Shown here in pieces: positions 38,251-52,437 of a stretch of DNA of 64,000 bases. Within the stretch, counting starts at the first letter, position 1; each line of letters starts with the position of its first letter. Source of the stretch: Symsagittifera roscoffensis (taxonomy: Eukaryota; Xenacoelomorpha; Acoela; Convolutidae). Under the pieces are notes generated by a model that worked only from the letters and a program-made list of their open reading frames with translations, did not search any database and had not been told where the DNA came from. The stretch spans positions 1 through 64,000 of the forward strand of contig NW_026970820.1 of the NCBI RefSeq assembly GCF_963678635.1, read 5' to 3'. Made by a program: the position numbers and the translations under genes.

Positions 38251-40462
38251 CACAGTCAGGTACTAGTGTTTTATTTTTGTTTTTCGTATTTTGTCAAGCC
38301 AAAAGAGAGTGTAGTCAAGCATCAACATCATGTGCTCAAGCAAATACGTGGACTTCTACGCATTCCCATTCGCAATGCGCCCTTCGGGCGCAAATGCCAA
38401 TGCTCAATTAATTTTGCCAGGTGAAAATTTTTTAAAAAAAAAAACTCTGATGAATTTTAACTTAAACTACCACCAAAAACGCAAAGATTTCAAAGTGTGA
38501 ATTAATCAAGTATTTGATAATACCGGGCATGCAGTGAGACTGATTTCGGCAAAATTAAAATGGAAAATGAAGGAAATGGAAAGAAAAAAATGTTCAAAAT
38601 TAGAACGCATTATCAAAAACTTATTTGATCTCCGCTAATGTCATAATTCCGATCAGGCTGATTTCAGATTTTAAGCGTAGAGTTTACGGTTACGGCTGCT
38701 CCCTCTACAGGTCCCAGAGGGACCGAGTGAGCATCCTACCTCGATCCAGGATAACGGATAGTTGTTTTTAGTTTTTCACAAAATGTTTTTTCACTATTCC
38801 TTGTTTTCAATTCCTCATGAGAAGCTGTATTAACTTTCAAAAAAATTGATTTTATTAATCAATGCTTCCAAGAACAACTGATGTTAGGCGGTTACAAATG
38901 CGGTTGGTGAAAACTAGTATGGGATAATGATGACAAAATTTGTAAGTTTTCAAATGAATTTAAAAACAGTTTTTTGCTTTTTTCTTTTATAAATTGGGAG
39001 AAATGAATCACTTTTTTTTAAGTTTTCCTCGCACCACCCACTGTTCTTAAGTAATGAAGATTCCTGTTCTAGCCGTTTATTACACTTTGGCAGAAACAAC
39101 ATCAATAGAAGTAAAATGTTTAAAAAAAAAAAAATTAAAAATTATGTTTTTTTTTTTTAAAAAGTCAAAAATTTGTAATTTTCAAAATTGAAAAAAAGTG
39201 AAAATTAATTGCGTATTACGATTCAGCGTACCCAACTTAGTGGGTCTAGCATTTTAAATTACCAAAAAATGTTAAAAATTGTAGATTTTATGAAGTTTTC
39301 ATTCTGGCTATGTTTCCTTGTCGCCTCCACTTAAGGCACCTTTGAGCCAACTTGAGAAACTGGAACCTAAACAAGCTAAGCAGATAGTCTGAATGAGCCA
39401 TTTTTAGCTTGATAACACGCCTGGAAGAAAAAAAAATCCAGAAAAGAAAGAAATTTTTGAACTTTAACCTTTTTTTCTTCTTCAAATGGCGATACTTAGA
39501 ATAATTTTTCAGCTGAAAAGTTCAAAAAAAATCGAAAAATTCGAATTTTGAAAAATTTTTAAAAAAATCTCATCAGTCTGTTCATTGGAGTCTTCGAAGT
39601 TTTTGGAGACCTTATCTGGCGACTAACAACAAGTGGATCACTTATTTTAAAATTTTGAGAAAGGACAAAAAAACATGTTTTTTCGACTTTTTTCACAGAA
39701 TTCCGAAAGCAATATCTTGGCTAAAAACAAGAATGAGGGCCTAAAATTAGTACAAACAGTACTCCCACATAAGGTACATTAGGATGGAAACAAAAAATTT
39801 ACTCTGACTCAATAATCGTTTTTTAACTTTATTTCTGAACAAGAAATTGAAAAGAAATCAAAAACTTAAAATTTTTTTGAAAAAAATGATTTTTTTTAAA
39901 AAGTGCCAATTTTTAGCTGAAACTTTTCATTTTAGCTAAGAAAACCAGAGCAATGCCCTTTAAGCTCAATTAAATTAATATAGCAAATTGTTTTCAAGTT
40001 TTTTCGTTAAAAGCTTTCATTTTGAAAGAGTAGTCAAAATTGGGTAAAAAAAATTAAAAAAAATCAATTTTCTCAGATTCAAAAACCTCCACCACCATGA
40101 TAATTAGTTCGTTAGATAGGACTCCTAAGATCAATTTAGACTTATTTTCATAAAAATATCAAAATTTTTACTTATTTTTGAGAATTAAGCAAAATAAAAA
40201 TTTTTCCCAAATTGGGCAAAAAGCCCAAATTAGCCCAAACACCTGTTAAAAATTGTTGGGTCAAAAAATCACAAAAGGAAACCCCTATTCGTTTGACATT
40301 TTAGGGCTGCATGCAAAAAATTAGACCAATCTAACCTGACAATTTCGAGAATCAACTTTTTTGTCAAAATTCTCTAAAGACCAATTTAGGGAGATTACTT
40401 GTACCGGTGGGGGCCCTACCCCACCTAAAAAATTTTTGAAATGCTGGAACGCGGCCACCTAG
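38251..40462 (+). repeat. Array module 10: B, 2212 bp
   Basis: Head begins CACAGTCAGGTACTAGTG, a variant of the B head. Head hairpin 38376-38392, mid hairpin 38710-38724, tail hairpin 40406-40425. Last of the five consecutive B modules. Confidence 0.9.
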
Positions 40463-42120
40463 ATAGGTCAGTGACCTGCGGTGCATGGGTGTTAAGGGCT
40501 TGATTCGTCAGCAATGGCCTGGGGGCCATTAGCTTCAAGGCATGTGGCACTCGCAGAAAAAGAGCACCCGAAGGGTGCTCTTTTTCTGCTCTAATGTCTT
40601 GTGAAACGGTATCTGATGAACTTTGTAGGGTGTCACAAAAGCAACGTGACAAAACGTTCTGTATGTGATCAGTAATTGTCAAAAAAGATTTATGACACTT
40701 TCAATGACTGAAGCTACACCTGTTCAGTCTCTAGAGTACTCTAAAACAAAGTTAATTACGTTTTTCTGTGACTCATGAAGAGGACTGTTTCAACGAAAAC
40801 AAGTTTTCGGAAACAGTCCTAAAATCTTTTTTCGAGCTCATTTTCAAGTAAATGGACTTTCAATTGTGACTAATAGCTGAATTGGACTTGGAATTCGTCC
40901 CAAACAAGTTAAGTTTGTCTCAATTTGATTAGAAACAATAGAAAAGAAAACAATTTTTTTTGTTGATAAAAAATAGTTGAGTCAGAAACGTTAAATGTCA
41001 TCTTGTCATCAAATCTTGTCATCAAAAGTCAAAATGTCATCAAAAGTAGATCCATTTGGGTTAAATTACTAGGCTACAAAATTTGAACCTGTTCAGAATG
41101 GTTTTCATGACCAAAGCCGTAAAATTTCCATATTTAGAGAAAAGGCAAAAAAACACCTTTTTGGTTAACTGAAAAAGGTAGATAAATCGGTTAAAGTCGT
41201 CTTCAAACCTATAGGACCGAAAACTGATCTAATTGAAGTATATATGTAGTGTCCCTTGTAAGGTCACATGCAAAAAATTGAAACACTTGTGGTGGCCACT
41301 TCAGAAAACAAGACTTTTTTTCGGATTTTGGCCATTTTTATTTGTAGTAAAGTAGTAGTAAGTTACCAGAGAAAAAAAAATTGTAAAAACCAAAATTTTT
41401 ATCCAATTTTGACAATTAAATACTCTATGCCTACTAAAATGACTATGGCAAGCTCAAATATGCCATCAAAACTCATTTTTTCTCATTTTTAAAAATTTTT
41501 TTTTTTTTTGATCTAAAATGTTGAGTCAGAAACGTGAAAAATCATTTTTTTTAAAAAAGTCAAAAAAAGTTGTGCCAATCAAATTGTTTCACTAAAGCAC
41601 ACTTTATGAACCTGTTCAGAATGGTTTTCATGTTTAAAGCCAAACTTTTACCCATTTTGAGAAAAGTGGAAAAAACACTTTTTTAGTTACAAAAAAACCA
41701 TCATTTTTGTTGCAGTTTTTGAAAAAACTCAAATTTTTGACAAAAAATTTTATCCCAAACCTACATAATTGGGCTCCCAAAGCAGTCTATTTTTATCCAT
41801 TCTTCTTCAAAAACCCCAATTTCTCAACCAAAATTGAGTTAATGAGTCATTTTTATCGAAAAACGTGTTTTTTCCCTGTTTTTCCCCCTTTTTCCCACTA
41901 TAAGTCAACGCATAACAAAATTTTGGGAAAACGGAGCAAAAGTGTATCCTTAGAATTGTATTTTAGGCCCGCATGCCAATTTTTATCGAATTCTATCCCG
42001 ACAATTTTGAGATCAGCACTTTTTCCGAGCAAATAGTCATACCGTTATAATTCTTTGGCCGTTCGGGGCCCCTACCCCAAACTCACTAAACAAAGACGCC
42101 GAAGGCGGACGGCCACCTAG
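40463..42120 (+). repeat. Array module 11: A2, 1658 bp
   Basis: Head hairpin 40553-40589 (17-bp stem, loop GAA), palindrome 40784-40821, tail hairpin 42062-42080. A short local repeat of GTCATCAAA near 40995-41045 is peculiar to this copy. Confidence 0.9.
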
Positions 42121-43758
42121 ATAGGTCAGTGACCTGCGGTGCATGGGTGTTAAGGGCTTGATTCGTCAGCAATGGCCTGGGGGCCATTAGCTTCAAGGCA
42201 TGTGGCACTCGCAGAAAAAGAGCACCCGAAGGGTGCTCTTTTTCTGCTCGAATGTCTTGTGAAACGGTATCTGATGAACTTTGTAGGGTGTCACAAAAGC
42301 AACGTGACAAAACTTTCTGTATCTGATAAGCAATGGTCAAAAAACATTTTTGTAACTTTCAATGACTGAAGCTACACCTGATCAGTCTCTAGAGAACTCT
42401 AAAACAAAGTAACTTATTTTTTTCAGTGACTCATGAAGAGGACTGTTTCAACGAAAACAAGTTTTCGGAAACAGTCCTTATATTTTTCTTGGAGCTCATT
42501 TTCAAGTACGTGGACTTTCAATTGTGACTAATAGCTGAATTGGACTTGGAATTTGTCCCAAAAAAGTTAAGTTTGTCTCAAATTGATTAGAAGCAATAGA
42601 AAAAAAAAACATTTTTTTTATTTGATAAAAATACTTGAGTCAGAAACGTGAAAAATCCCTTTTTTTTCAAAAAGTCATAAGAAGTAGTTTAATTTGCATT
42701 AAATCACTAAACTACAATATATGAACCTGTTCAGATTGGTTTTCATGAACAAAGCCGTAAAATTTCCATATTTAGAGAAAAGGCAAAAAAACACATTTTT
42801 GGTTAACTGAAAAAGGTAGATAAATCGGGTAAAGTCGTCTTCAAACCTATAGGACCGAAAAGTGATCTAAGTGAGGTATATATGTAGTGTCCCTTGTAAG
42901 GTCACATGCAAAAAAGTGAAACAATTGTGGTGGCCACTTCAGAAAACAAGACTTTTTTCGGACTTTGGCCATTTTTATTTGTAGTAAAGTAGTAGTAAGT
43001 TACCAGAGAAAAAAAAGTTGTAAAAACCAAAATTTTTATCCAATTTTGACAATTAAATACTCTATACCTACTAAAATGACTATGGCAAGCTCAAATATGC
43101 CATCAAAACTCATTTTTTCTCACTTTTTAAATTTTTTGTTTTTTTGATATAAAATGTTGAGTCAGAAACGTGAAAAATCATTTTTTTTGAAAAAGTCAAA
43201 AAAAGTTGTTCCAATCAATTTGTTTCACTAAAACACACTTTCCTAACCTGTTCAGAATGGTTTTCATGTTTAAAGCTGAAACTTTACACATTTTGAGAAA
43301 AGTGGAAAAAATAACTTTTTAGTTACAAAAAAACAATCAATTTTGTTGCAGTTTTTGAAAAAAATCAAATTTTTAAGAAAAACAAATTTTCCCAAACCTA
43401 CATAATTGGGCTCCTAAATCAGTCTACTTTCATCCATTCTTCATCAAAATACCCCAATTTGTTAACCAAAAGAGAGTTACTGAGCCATTTTTACCAAAAA
43501 ACGTGGTTTTTCCCTGTTTTTCCCCATTTTTCCCACTATAAGTCAACGCATAACAAAATTTTGGGAAAACGGAGCAAAAGTGTATCCTTAGAATTGCATT
43601 TTAGGCCCGCATGCCAATTTTTATCGAATTCTATCCCGACAATTTTGAGATCAGCACTTTTTCCGAGCAAATAGTCATACCGTTATAATTCTTTGGCCGT
43701 TCGGGGCCCCTACCCCAAACTCACTAAACAAAGACGCCGAAGGCGGACGGCCACCTAG
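42121..43758 (+). repeat. Array module 12: A2, 1638 bp
   Basis: Head hairpin 42211-42247 (loop GAA), palindrome 42440-42477, tail hairpin 43700-43718. Confidence 0.9.
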
Positions 43759-45976
43759 CACCCTCAAGGTCACGTGTTGGATTTTTGTTTTTGGTATTTT
43801 CTGAAAACAAAAGAGAGCGTGGTCATGCATCGACATCATGTGCTCAAGCAAATATGTGGACTTCTACGCATTCCCATTCGCAATGCGCCCTTCGGGCGCA
43901 AATGCCAATGCTCAATTAATTTTGCCAGGTGAAAATTTTTTAAAGAAAAATTCTGATAATTTTTAACTTAAACTACCACCAAAAAACGCAAAGAGTTCAA
44001 AGTGTGAAACAATCAAGTTTTTGCAAATACCGGGCATGCAGTGAGACTGGTTTGGACAAAAGTAAAATAGAAAATGTAGAAAATAGAAAGAAAAGAATTG
44101 TTCAAAAAAGAACGCAACAACTGAAATTTATTTGATCTCCGCTAATGACATAATTATGATCAGGCTGACTTTAGGTTAAAGCGTACAGTTTACGGTTACG
44201 GCTGCTCCCTCTAACGGTCCCAGAGGGACCGAGTGAGCATCCTACCTCGATCGAGGATAACGGATAGTTGTTTTTCATTTTTCATAAAAAAAAATTTCTC
44301 TTTAATGCTTGTTTTCATTTTCTCATGAGAAGCTGTAGACATTTCAAAACATTTTGATTTCATTAAACAATGATTCTAAGAACAAATGACGTTAGGCGCT
44401 TACAAAAACGGTTGATGAAAACTGGTAAAGGATAATGTTGAGAAAAATTGTAAGCTTTCAAGAAAATTAAAAAAACAGTTTTTTTCTTTTTTTTTCTTTT
44501 GTAAATCGGGAGAAATCATTCAGTTTTTTTTTATTTTCCTCGCACCACCCACTGCTCTTAAGTAGTGAAGATTCATTTTCTAGCCATTTGTAACATTTTG
44601 GCAGAAAGAAACATCAATATGTTGTAAAATGTTTTAAATTAGAGAAAAATTAAAAATTATATATTTTTTTGAAAAAATCAAAAATTAGTAATTTTCGAAA
44701 GTTTAAAAAAATGGAAAACAATTGCATATTACGATTCAGCGTACCCAACTTAGTGGGTCTAGCATTTTAAATTACCAAAAAATGTTGAAAATTGTAGATT
44801 TTATGAAGTTTTCATTTTGGCTATTTTTCCTTGTCGCCTCCACTTAAGGCACCTTTGAGCCAACGTGAGAAACTGGAACCTAAACAAGTTGTACAGATAG
44901 TCTGAATGAGCCATTTTCAGCGTGATAACACGCCTGGAAGAAAAAAAAACTCCAGAAAAGAAAGAAAATTTTGAACTTTAACCTTTTTTCTTCTTCAAAT
45001 GGCGATACTTAGAATAATTTTTCAGCTGAAAAGTTCAAAAAAAATCAAAAAATTCAAGTTTTGAAAAAATTTTAAAAAAATCTCATCAGTCTGCTTATTG
45101 GAGTCTTCGAGGTTTTGGGAGACCTTATCTGGCGACTAACAACAAGTGGATCACTTATTTTAAAATTTTGAGAAAGGTCAAAAAAACATGTTTTTTCGAC
45201 TTTTTTGACAGAATTCCGAAAGCAATATCTTGGCTAAAAACAAGAATGAGGGCCTAAAATTAGTACAAACAGTACTCCCACATAAGGTACATTAGGTTGG
45301 AAACAAAAAATTTACTCTGACTCAAAAATCGTTTTTTAACTTTATATCTGAACTAGAAATTGAAAAGAAATCAAAAACTTAAAAATTTTTTGAAAAAATT
45401 GATTGTTTTGAAAAAGTGCCAAATTTTAGCTGAAACTTTTCATTTTAGCTAATAAAGCCAGAGCAATGCCCTTTAAGCTCAAATAAATTAATTAGGCAAA
45501 TAGTTTTCAAGTTTTTTAGTTAAAGCCTTTTATTTTGAAAAAGTATTCAAAAATGGGTAAAAAAAAGTCAAAAAAATCAATTTTCTCCGATTCAAAAACC
45601 TCCACTACCATGATGATTAGTGCGTTAGATAGGACTGCTGAGATCAATTTAGACGTTCTTTCATAAATATATCGAAATTTTTACTTATTTTTGAGAATTA
45701 AGCAAAAGAAAAACTTTTCCCAAATCGGGCAAAAAGCCCAAATTAGCCCAAACACCTGTTAAAAATTGTTGGGTCAAAAAATCACAAAAGGAAACCCCTA
45801 TTCGTTTGACATTTTAGGGCCGCATGCAAAAAATTAGACCATTCTAACCTGACAATTTCGAGAATCGACTTTTTTGCAAAATTTCTCTATAGTCCATTTG
45901 AGGGATATTACTTGTACCGGTGGGGGCCCCTACCCCACCTCAAAAAATTTTGTAATGCTGGAACGCGGCCACCTAG
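43759..45976 (+). repeat. Array module 13: B, isolated copy, 2218 bp
   Basis: Head hairpin 43884-43900, mid hairpin 44216-44230 with a CTAACGG variant just before it, tail hairpin 45919-45939. Lies apart from the other five B modules. Confidence 0.9.
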
Positions 45977-47601
45977 GGGGCAGCGTTGTAAGGTTTTTTA
46001 TTGTTTCAAGGTATTTGCATTGCGGGTAGGCGAAAAGGAACAGCGCTCAACGCACTCGCAGAAAGAGCACCCTGCGGGTGCTCTTTTTGCTCGAAAACTA
46101 AGTCAAATTAAATCATTTAATTTACATAATTTGTCCTAATTTCAATTTTTTTTACTAGTTGTTCACAGATAAACTCCCATGATACCTCAAATTGTATTCC
46201 TGTCAGGGCATTTTTTAAAAGTCACTCTGTGGCTTGATCAATTAACTACCAAATACAGTTTGATTTACGAAATGGACTGTTTCAACGAAAACAAGTTTTC
46301 GGAAACAGTCCAAATTTGTAATTATGATCCCAAATAAAAACAAAGAGAAATATAATGCATTGGCTAAACTAACACAACCCAGCCCTTGTCTTTTTATTTG
46401 TCGACTGTTCAAACACATAACAACAATGTTAAAAACTAAGTTATTAAAATTAAAACAAAACAAATAATGGAGAAAGAAATGAAAGTTTATCATAAAAGTA
46501 TGCAAAAATTCGATTAGTTTCTTTTTGCTTTGTCATGAAAACCTCAGTTTCAACAAAATGATACTTGAGAGTCCAGTTTTGACGCGTTACTACAGCTCAG
46601 GTACGTTTTGAATTCGCAACCCACAATGATCGATTAACTTTGATGTTTGTTTTACAAACATGGTTTTTTTTACCACAATCAAATTTCATAACTTTTGAAC
46701 CACTCGAGTAAAACAGATGAAATTTTTTGCATCAGAACTAATTTATCAAGGGTTTTTGACGTATATAATAAATGTATCCAGTTATTTAGTTGTTTTTTGG
46801 AAAATTTTTGAAAAAAATTAAAAATTTTGAAAAATTAATTTTTTTTTCAGATTTGGCGTTCAAAAAGTGCCTCCTATGATGGGCCAGCAAAAAATTTGTT
46901 TTGAGGCCATAAGTTTGTCTCATTAGAGTATACAAACTGGCAAAATGTTTATAATAAAAAAGTTTAGAGGAACAGTGATTTTTAAAAAAAAAGAGAAAAA
47001 AACGTGAAAAAATCAGTTTTTGGCGGGAAAATTCTCAAAAAATCAAAAATCAAGTTTTCTCTCTCCTTACTCCAATAAATTAATTCGGCCACGACAATCA
47101 TTTTTTGTGATCAGTAAAAATGTCGAAAAACGACCGCAACATTGACTTTTTTGAAATTTGACAAAAAACTTCAAAAAAACCGCAAAAAAACATCAAAAAT
47201 CTCGAAAATATTGCAGAAAAAATTTTGCCAAAAAATACACCATTCGACTCCCTCAACTGTGCTAGTGTCCAAAAAAAACATCACTTTTTCGCATTTTCTC
47301 AACCAAAATTGAGTTATTGGGGCATTTTTGAAAAAAATCGTGATTTTGACCAAAAAAAACGCCCCTTTTTCCCCAAAAAGTGCAACTCAAAACATTATTT
47401 CGGAAAAACGCCTTCCCAAGTTATATCTTAGAATTTTGTCCTCTACCTACATGCAAAGTTTGAAGAAATTCTATACTGCCGTTTTCGAGAACTTGAATAA
47501 TTTTTTTATTTTCCTAATTAGGTATTTTTTCTAGTTGACCGGCAAGGAAACCCTACCCTTGCCTAAAGGATTCACAAAGCCGGACCGCGACGACCACCTA
47601 G
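45977..47601 (+). repeat. Array module 14: A-type with a unique head, 1625 bp
   Basis: Head begins GGGGCAGCGTTGTAAGG, found nowhere else here. Head hairpin 46058-46090 (loop TGC). Palindrome 46274-46311. The body is strongly diverged. Tail hairpin 47541-47563 with arms GGCAAGG/CCTTGCC. Confidence 0.85.
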
Positions 47602-49202
47602 AGGTTTTTGTGGCCCCGCTATATCAGTGACTCTAGACAAGTAGGTTCCGCGAGTGGGGGGAGCTAGAGCAGGGGAACGCTAAACGCACTCGCAAAAAGG
47701 AGCACCCTCCGGGTGCTCTTTTTTTGCTCGAAAGTCTTGTGAAACGATTTGGATCTGTAAGTATTGGTAGCAGTTACACATAAAACTTTCTGCATCTTTG
47801 TTCTCATAGTCACAAGTGGTTTTCGACAGCTTCTTTAAAATAAGTTTGACATGATCTATCTCTAAATTAGCCTAAATAAAGAGATTTTAGTTTTTTCAAT
47901 GATTCTTGAAGAGGACTGTCTCAACGAAAACAAGTTTTCGGAAACAGTCCTGGTGACTTAGTTTTGATCTCATTTTTGGGTCTATTGACTTCCATTTAGG
48001 ATTAGTAGGCTAACGGAACCTATATTATGTCCTAAAAAGATTGAGTTTGTGTCAAAAAGTTAAAAAGCAAGAGAAAAAAAAACATTTAAAAAATTTTAAA
48101 AATTTCAAAAATTTAAAAAATTGGAAAAATTGTTCCAAAACACTTGATTTTTTGTTTTGTCATAAAATAACAAGAAATTGACGTAAAATGAACTTTCAAT
48201 AGTCTATTTTGACTAGTTTTCACGATTCAAGCACATTTTAACTTAATAACAACATTCAAAAACTCACTGGAAAAGTTGTTTTTCGGCAAACGCCCTTTTT
48301 GACCACACCTACGAAATCCATAACTTTTTATCTAACAAATATAGAGACTTCGGGTTTTTTGTATTGTATTAAGCATCCTCGAGTCTACCTGTCGCGTGCT
48401 AAAATGAACAATTTTTCTCTTTAATTTATCCCGCCATTTCGAAATAGGGCGGTTTTTGGCAATTTTTTGTCCTTTGTAGTCAAAAAAGTCAAATTTACAG
48501 ACATCTGTCAAAAAAACTGTTATCACATGAAAAAGGCAGATGGCCTTTGCAAATCAAATAAGGTCCTGAGTGAGAACAAAATTGCCATCTAATTGTCCGT
48601 GGGGGGAGGAAATCGAAAACTTTAGTTTTTGGCGGGAAAATATGAAATTTTTCACAAAAACATTTACTCTGCAGACAACGGCCATAGACTAATGTTGGCC
48701 TAGCACGCATTTTTTGCCTTCATAACTAGGGTCGATTTCTGCCGGGAACATTGATTTTTCAAAAAAATGACCAAAATTTTTGTTGCATTTTTTCAAAAAA
48801 ATCAAATTTTTGACAGAAATCAAAATTCCAAACCCTACATATTTAAGCTCCCCAAACAGTCTACTTTAATCCATTCCCCATCAATATACCCCATTTTCTC
48901 AACCAAAATTGAGTTATTGATTCATTTTCAAGGAAAAACGTGATTTTTCAAATTTTTCACACCCAAAAGCGTCTGACACACCCCGAAGGACCACTTTTTT
49001 TTCCCAACAGCCCCCATTTTTGTCAGTTTTGTACCAATAGGGGGTTGCATGCCAAAAGTTAGCCAATTCGTACCTGCCATTTTCTAGATCTCGTATAATT
49101 CTGAGCTTTTTAACAATAGGTTAACGTAAAGATTTACGAAACGGCCAGGGACCCTACCCTCGGCCTAAATGAACAGAGAAGCCCACGCGGACGCCCACCT
49201 AG
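47602..49202 (+). repeat. Array module 15: A3 variant, 1601 bp
   Basis: Head hairpin 47692-47727 (loop TCC), palindrome 47913-47950. Tail hairpin 49143-49165 is the only one with arms GGCC-AGGG/CCCT-GGCC (one C bulge). Confidence 0.85.
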
Positions 49203-50785
49203 ATGTTTTTGTGGCCCCGCTTTTTAGTGACTTTTGACGAGCAGGTTCCGCTGGGGGCGGAGCAGGGGAACGCTAAACGCACTCGCAAAAAAGACCACCC
49301 TCCGGGTGCTCTTTTTTTGCTCGAAAGTCTTGTGAAACCATTTGGAACTGTAAGTATTGGAAGCAGTTACACACAAAACTTTATGCATCTTTGTGATCAT
49401 AGTCACAAGTGGTTTTCGACAGCTTCAATAACTCAATCTTGACATGATCTATTTCTAAAATGGCCAGAATAAAGTGATTTTACGTTTTTCAATGATTCTT
49501 GAAGAGGACTGTCTCAACGAAAACAAGTTTTCGGAAACAGTCCTGGTAACTTATTTTTGATCTCGTTTTCGAGTCTATCGACTTTCAGTCGTAATTAGTA
49601 GGCTAACAGGACCTATATTAGGTATTAAAAAGATTGAGTTTGTATCAAAAGCAAGAGATACAAAAACATGAAAAAAGTTCAAAAAATTTCAAAAATTTAA
49701 AAAATTTGAAAAAATTTTCCAAAAAACTTGATTTTTTGTTTTGTCATAAAATAACAAACAATTGACGTAAAATGAACTTTCAATAGTCCATTTTGACTAA
49801 TTTTTACGATTCAAGCACATTTTAACTTAATAACAACATTAAAAAAACCACTGGAAAGGGTGTTTTTCAGCAAACGCCCTTTTTGACCACACCTACGAAA
49901 TTCATAACTTTTTATCTAACAAATATAGAGACCTCGGGTTTTTTGCATTGTAATGGGCATACTATATACTACCTCTCGCGTGCTGAAACGAACAATTTTT
50001 CTTTTTAATTTTTCCCGCAATTTCGAATTAGGGCGTTTTTTGGCTATTTTTGGTCCTTTTGGGCGGTAAAAAGTCAAACTTAGAGACAACTGTCAAAAAA
50101 TCTGTTATCACATGATAGAGTCAACATGCCATGGCGTACCAAATAGTGTCCTGATTCACACCAAAATTGCCCTCTAATTGTCCGTGGGGGGAGGAAATTG
50201 AAAACTTTTATTTTTGGCGGGAAAATTTGAAATTTTTCAAAAAAACATTTACTCCACAGACAACGGTTTTAAACTAATGTTGGCATGGCACACAATTTAT
50301 TGCTTCATAACTAGGGTCGATTTCTGCCGGGAACATTGATTTTTTAAAAAAATGACCAAAATTTTTGTTGCATTTTTTCAAAAAAATCAAAATTTTGAGA
50401 GAAAAAAAGTTTAAAAATCCTACATATTTAAGCTCCCCAAACTGTCTACTTTCATCCATTCCCTATCAATATAACCCATTTTCTCAACCAAAATCGAGTT
50501 ATGGGGCCAAAAAGTCAAAAAACGTGAAAAAACGACATTTCACGCCCATTTTCGCCCCAAAAGTACCACACATAATGTTTTTTCGGAAAAACGTCACAAG
50601 AGTTTTCGTCTTATCTCAAAAAGTTTCAGGGGGGTTGGCAAAATTTCAGAGAGATCTGACCTACAGTTTTCGAGAACTTGACTTTTTCTGCAAGAAAAGA
50701 ATAAAAGGTAAATGTTCCTTCGAACCGACGGGGCCCCTTCCCCTGTCTCTGCTGAACGCCAAAGCCGGACGCGGCGGCCACCTAG
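49203..50785 (+). repeat. Array module 16: A3, 1583 bp
   Basis: Head hairpin 49285-49320 (loop TCC, one broken pair), palindrome 49506-49543, tail hairpin 50727-50747 (A1-type arms). Very similar to module 4. Confidence 0.85.
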
Positions 50786-52437
50786 CACCTTCTTTGACCT
50801 GCGGTGCGTTAGTGCTTGCGGGTGTAAGTTTTGAAGTGTGGCCTGGCGGCCATTAGCTTCAAGGCATGTGGCACTCGCAGAAAAAGAGCACCCGAAGGGT
50901 GCTCTTTTCTGCTCGAAAACTCTAAGTCAATTAATTTTTTCTTAACCCTCACAATTTGTCTAACATTTTTTGACCTTTCCTTATTCATTTCTCATTGAGA
51001 CTATTAGCCATGATTGCTAACTTGCATTGCTGGCTGATTATAATGACAAGTCACTCTGCGCCTTGATCAGTTAACAATGCAAAACATTGTGATTCTTGAA
51101 GAGGACTGTTTCAACAAAAACAAGTTTTCGGAAACAGTCCTGTTAACTTATTTTTGATCTCGTTTTTAAGTTTATCGACTTTTAGTTGTTTTCAGTAGGC
51201 CATTTGGACCTGAATTAGGTCCTAACAGGTTAATTTTGTCTCAAAATGATTAGAAGCAATGGAAAAATTTTTTTTTTTTTTATTTGATAAAAATAGTTGA
51301 AATAGAAACGTGAAAAATCTCTTTTTTTTTTCAAAAGTCATCAAAAGTAGTTCCAAATGAATTGAATCACTAGGCTACAATGTATGAACCTATTCAGAAT
51401 GGTTTTCAAGACCAAAGCCGTAAAATTTCCATGTTTAGAGAAAAGTCAAAAAAACACGTTTTTGGTTAACTCAAAAAGGTAGATAAGTCGGGTAAAGTCG
51501 ACTTTATACCTATAGGATCAAAAAATGAATTATTTAGGGCATACATGTAGTGTCCTTGTAAGGTCGCTTGCAAAAATTTACAACAATTGTGGTAGCTACT
51601 TCCGAAAACAAGTCTTTTTTTCGAAATTTGGCCAGTTTTATTTGTAGTAAAGTAGTAAAAAGCTACCCGAGAAAAAAAAGTTGTAAAAACCAAACTTTTC
51701 ATCCAATTTTGACAATCAAATACTGTAAACCTACTAAAATGACTATGGCAAGCTCGAATATGCTATCAAAAATCATTTTTTCTCACTTTTTAAAATTTTT
51801 GATTTTTTGATATAAAATGTTGAGTCAGAAACTTGAAAAATCAGTTTTTATCAAAAAGTAAAAAAAAGTTGTTCCAATCAAATTGTTTCAATAGGCCACG
51901 CTCTGTGGACTTGATTAGAAGTGTTAGCATGATCACAGCCATAAAATTTCCATATTTAGAGAAAAGGCGAAAAAAAACACCTTTTTGGTTAATTTTTCCA
52001 AAAAAATGACCAAAAAATTAGGAGACGGTCCTGAAAAAATAAAAATTTTAAAAATAAAGTAAATCTAATTTCTACATAGTTAGGCTCCCTAAACAGTCTT
52101 CTTTCATCCATTACTAAACAATCTATCCCATTTTCTGGACCCAAATTGAGTTATTGAGTCATTTTGACCAAAAATCGTGTTTCGTTTTTCCGTTTTTGCC
52201 CCCCATTTCCCGCCATAAGTCAACATATAGAGTTTTTCTGGCCAAACGGCGTGCAATCTTATCCTTAGAATTGCATTTTGTAGCCGCATGCCAATTTTAA
52301 AGAAATTCTGACGAAACGTTTTCGAGATCAGCCCCGATTCCGCCGACAGGGGTATAAGGTTATAAGAAACGAGAACCGGCAGGGACCCTACCCTTGCCTC
52401 GCCGTATCTCTGACGCCGAAGCGCGACGACCACCTAG
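50786..52437 (+). repeat. Array module 17: A4, 1652 bp
   Basis: Head begins CACCTTCTTTGACCTGCGG, with a TGGCC/GGCCA hairpin. Head hairpin 50877-50912 (loop GAA). Palindrome 51103-51140 with one broken pair (CAAAAAC for CGAAAAC). Tail hairpin 52378-52398 (GGCAGGG/CCCTTGCC). Confidence 0.88.
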
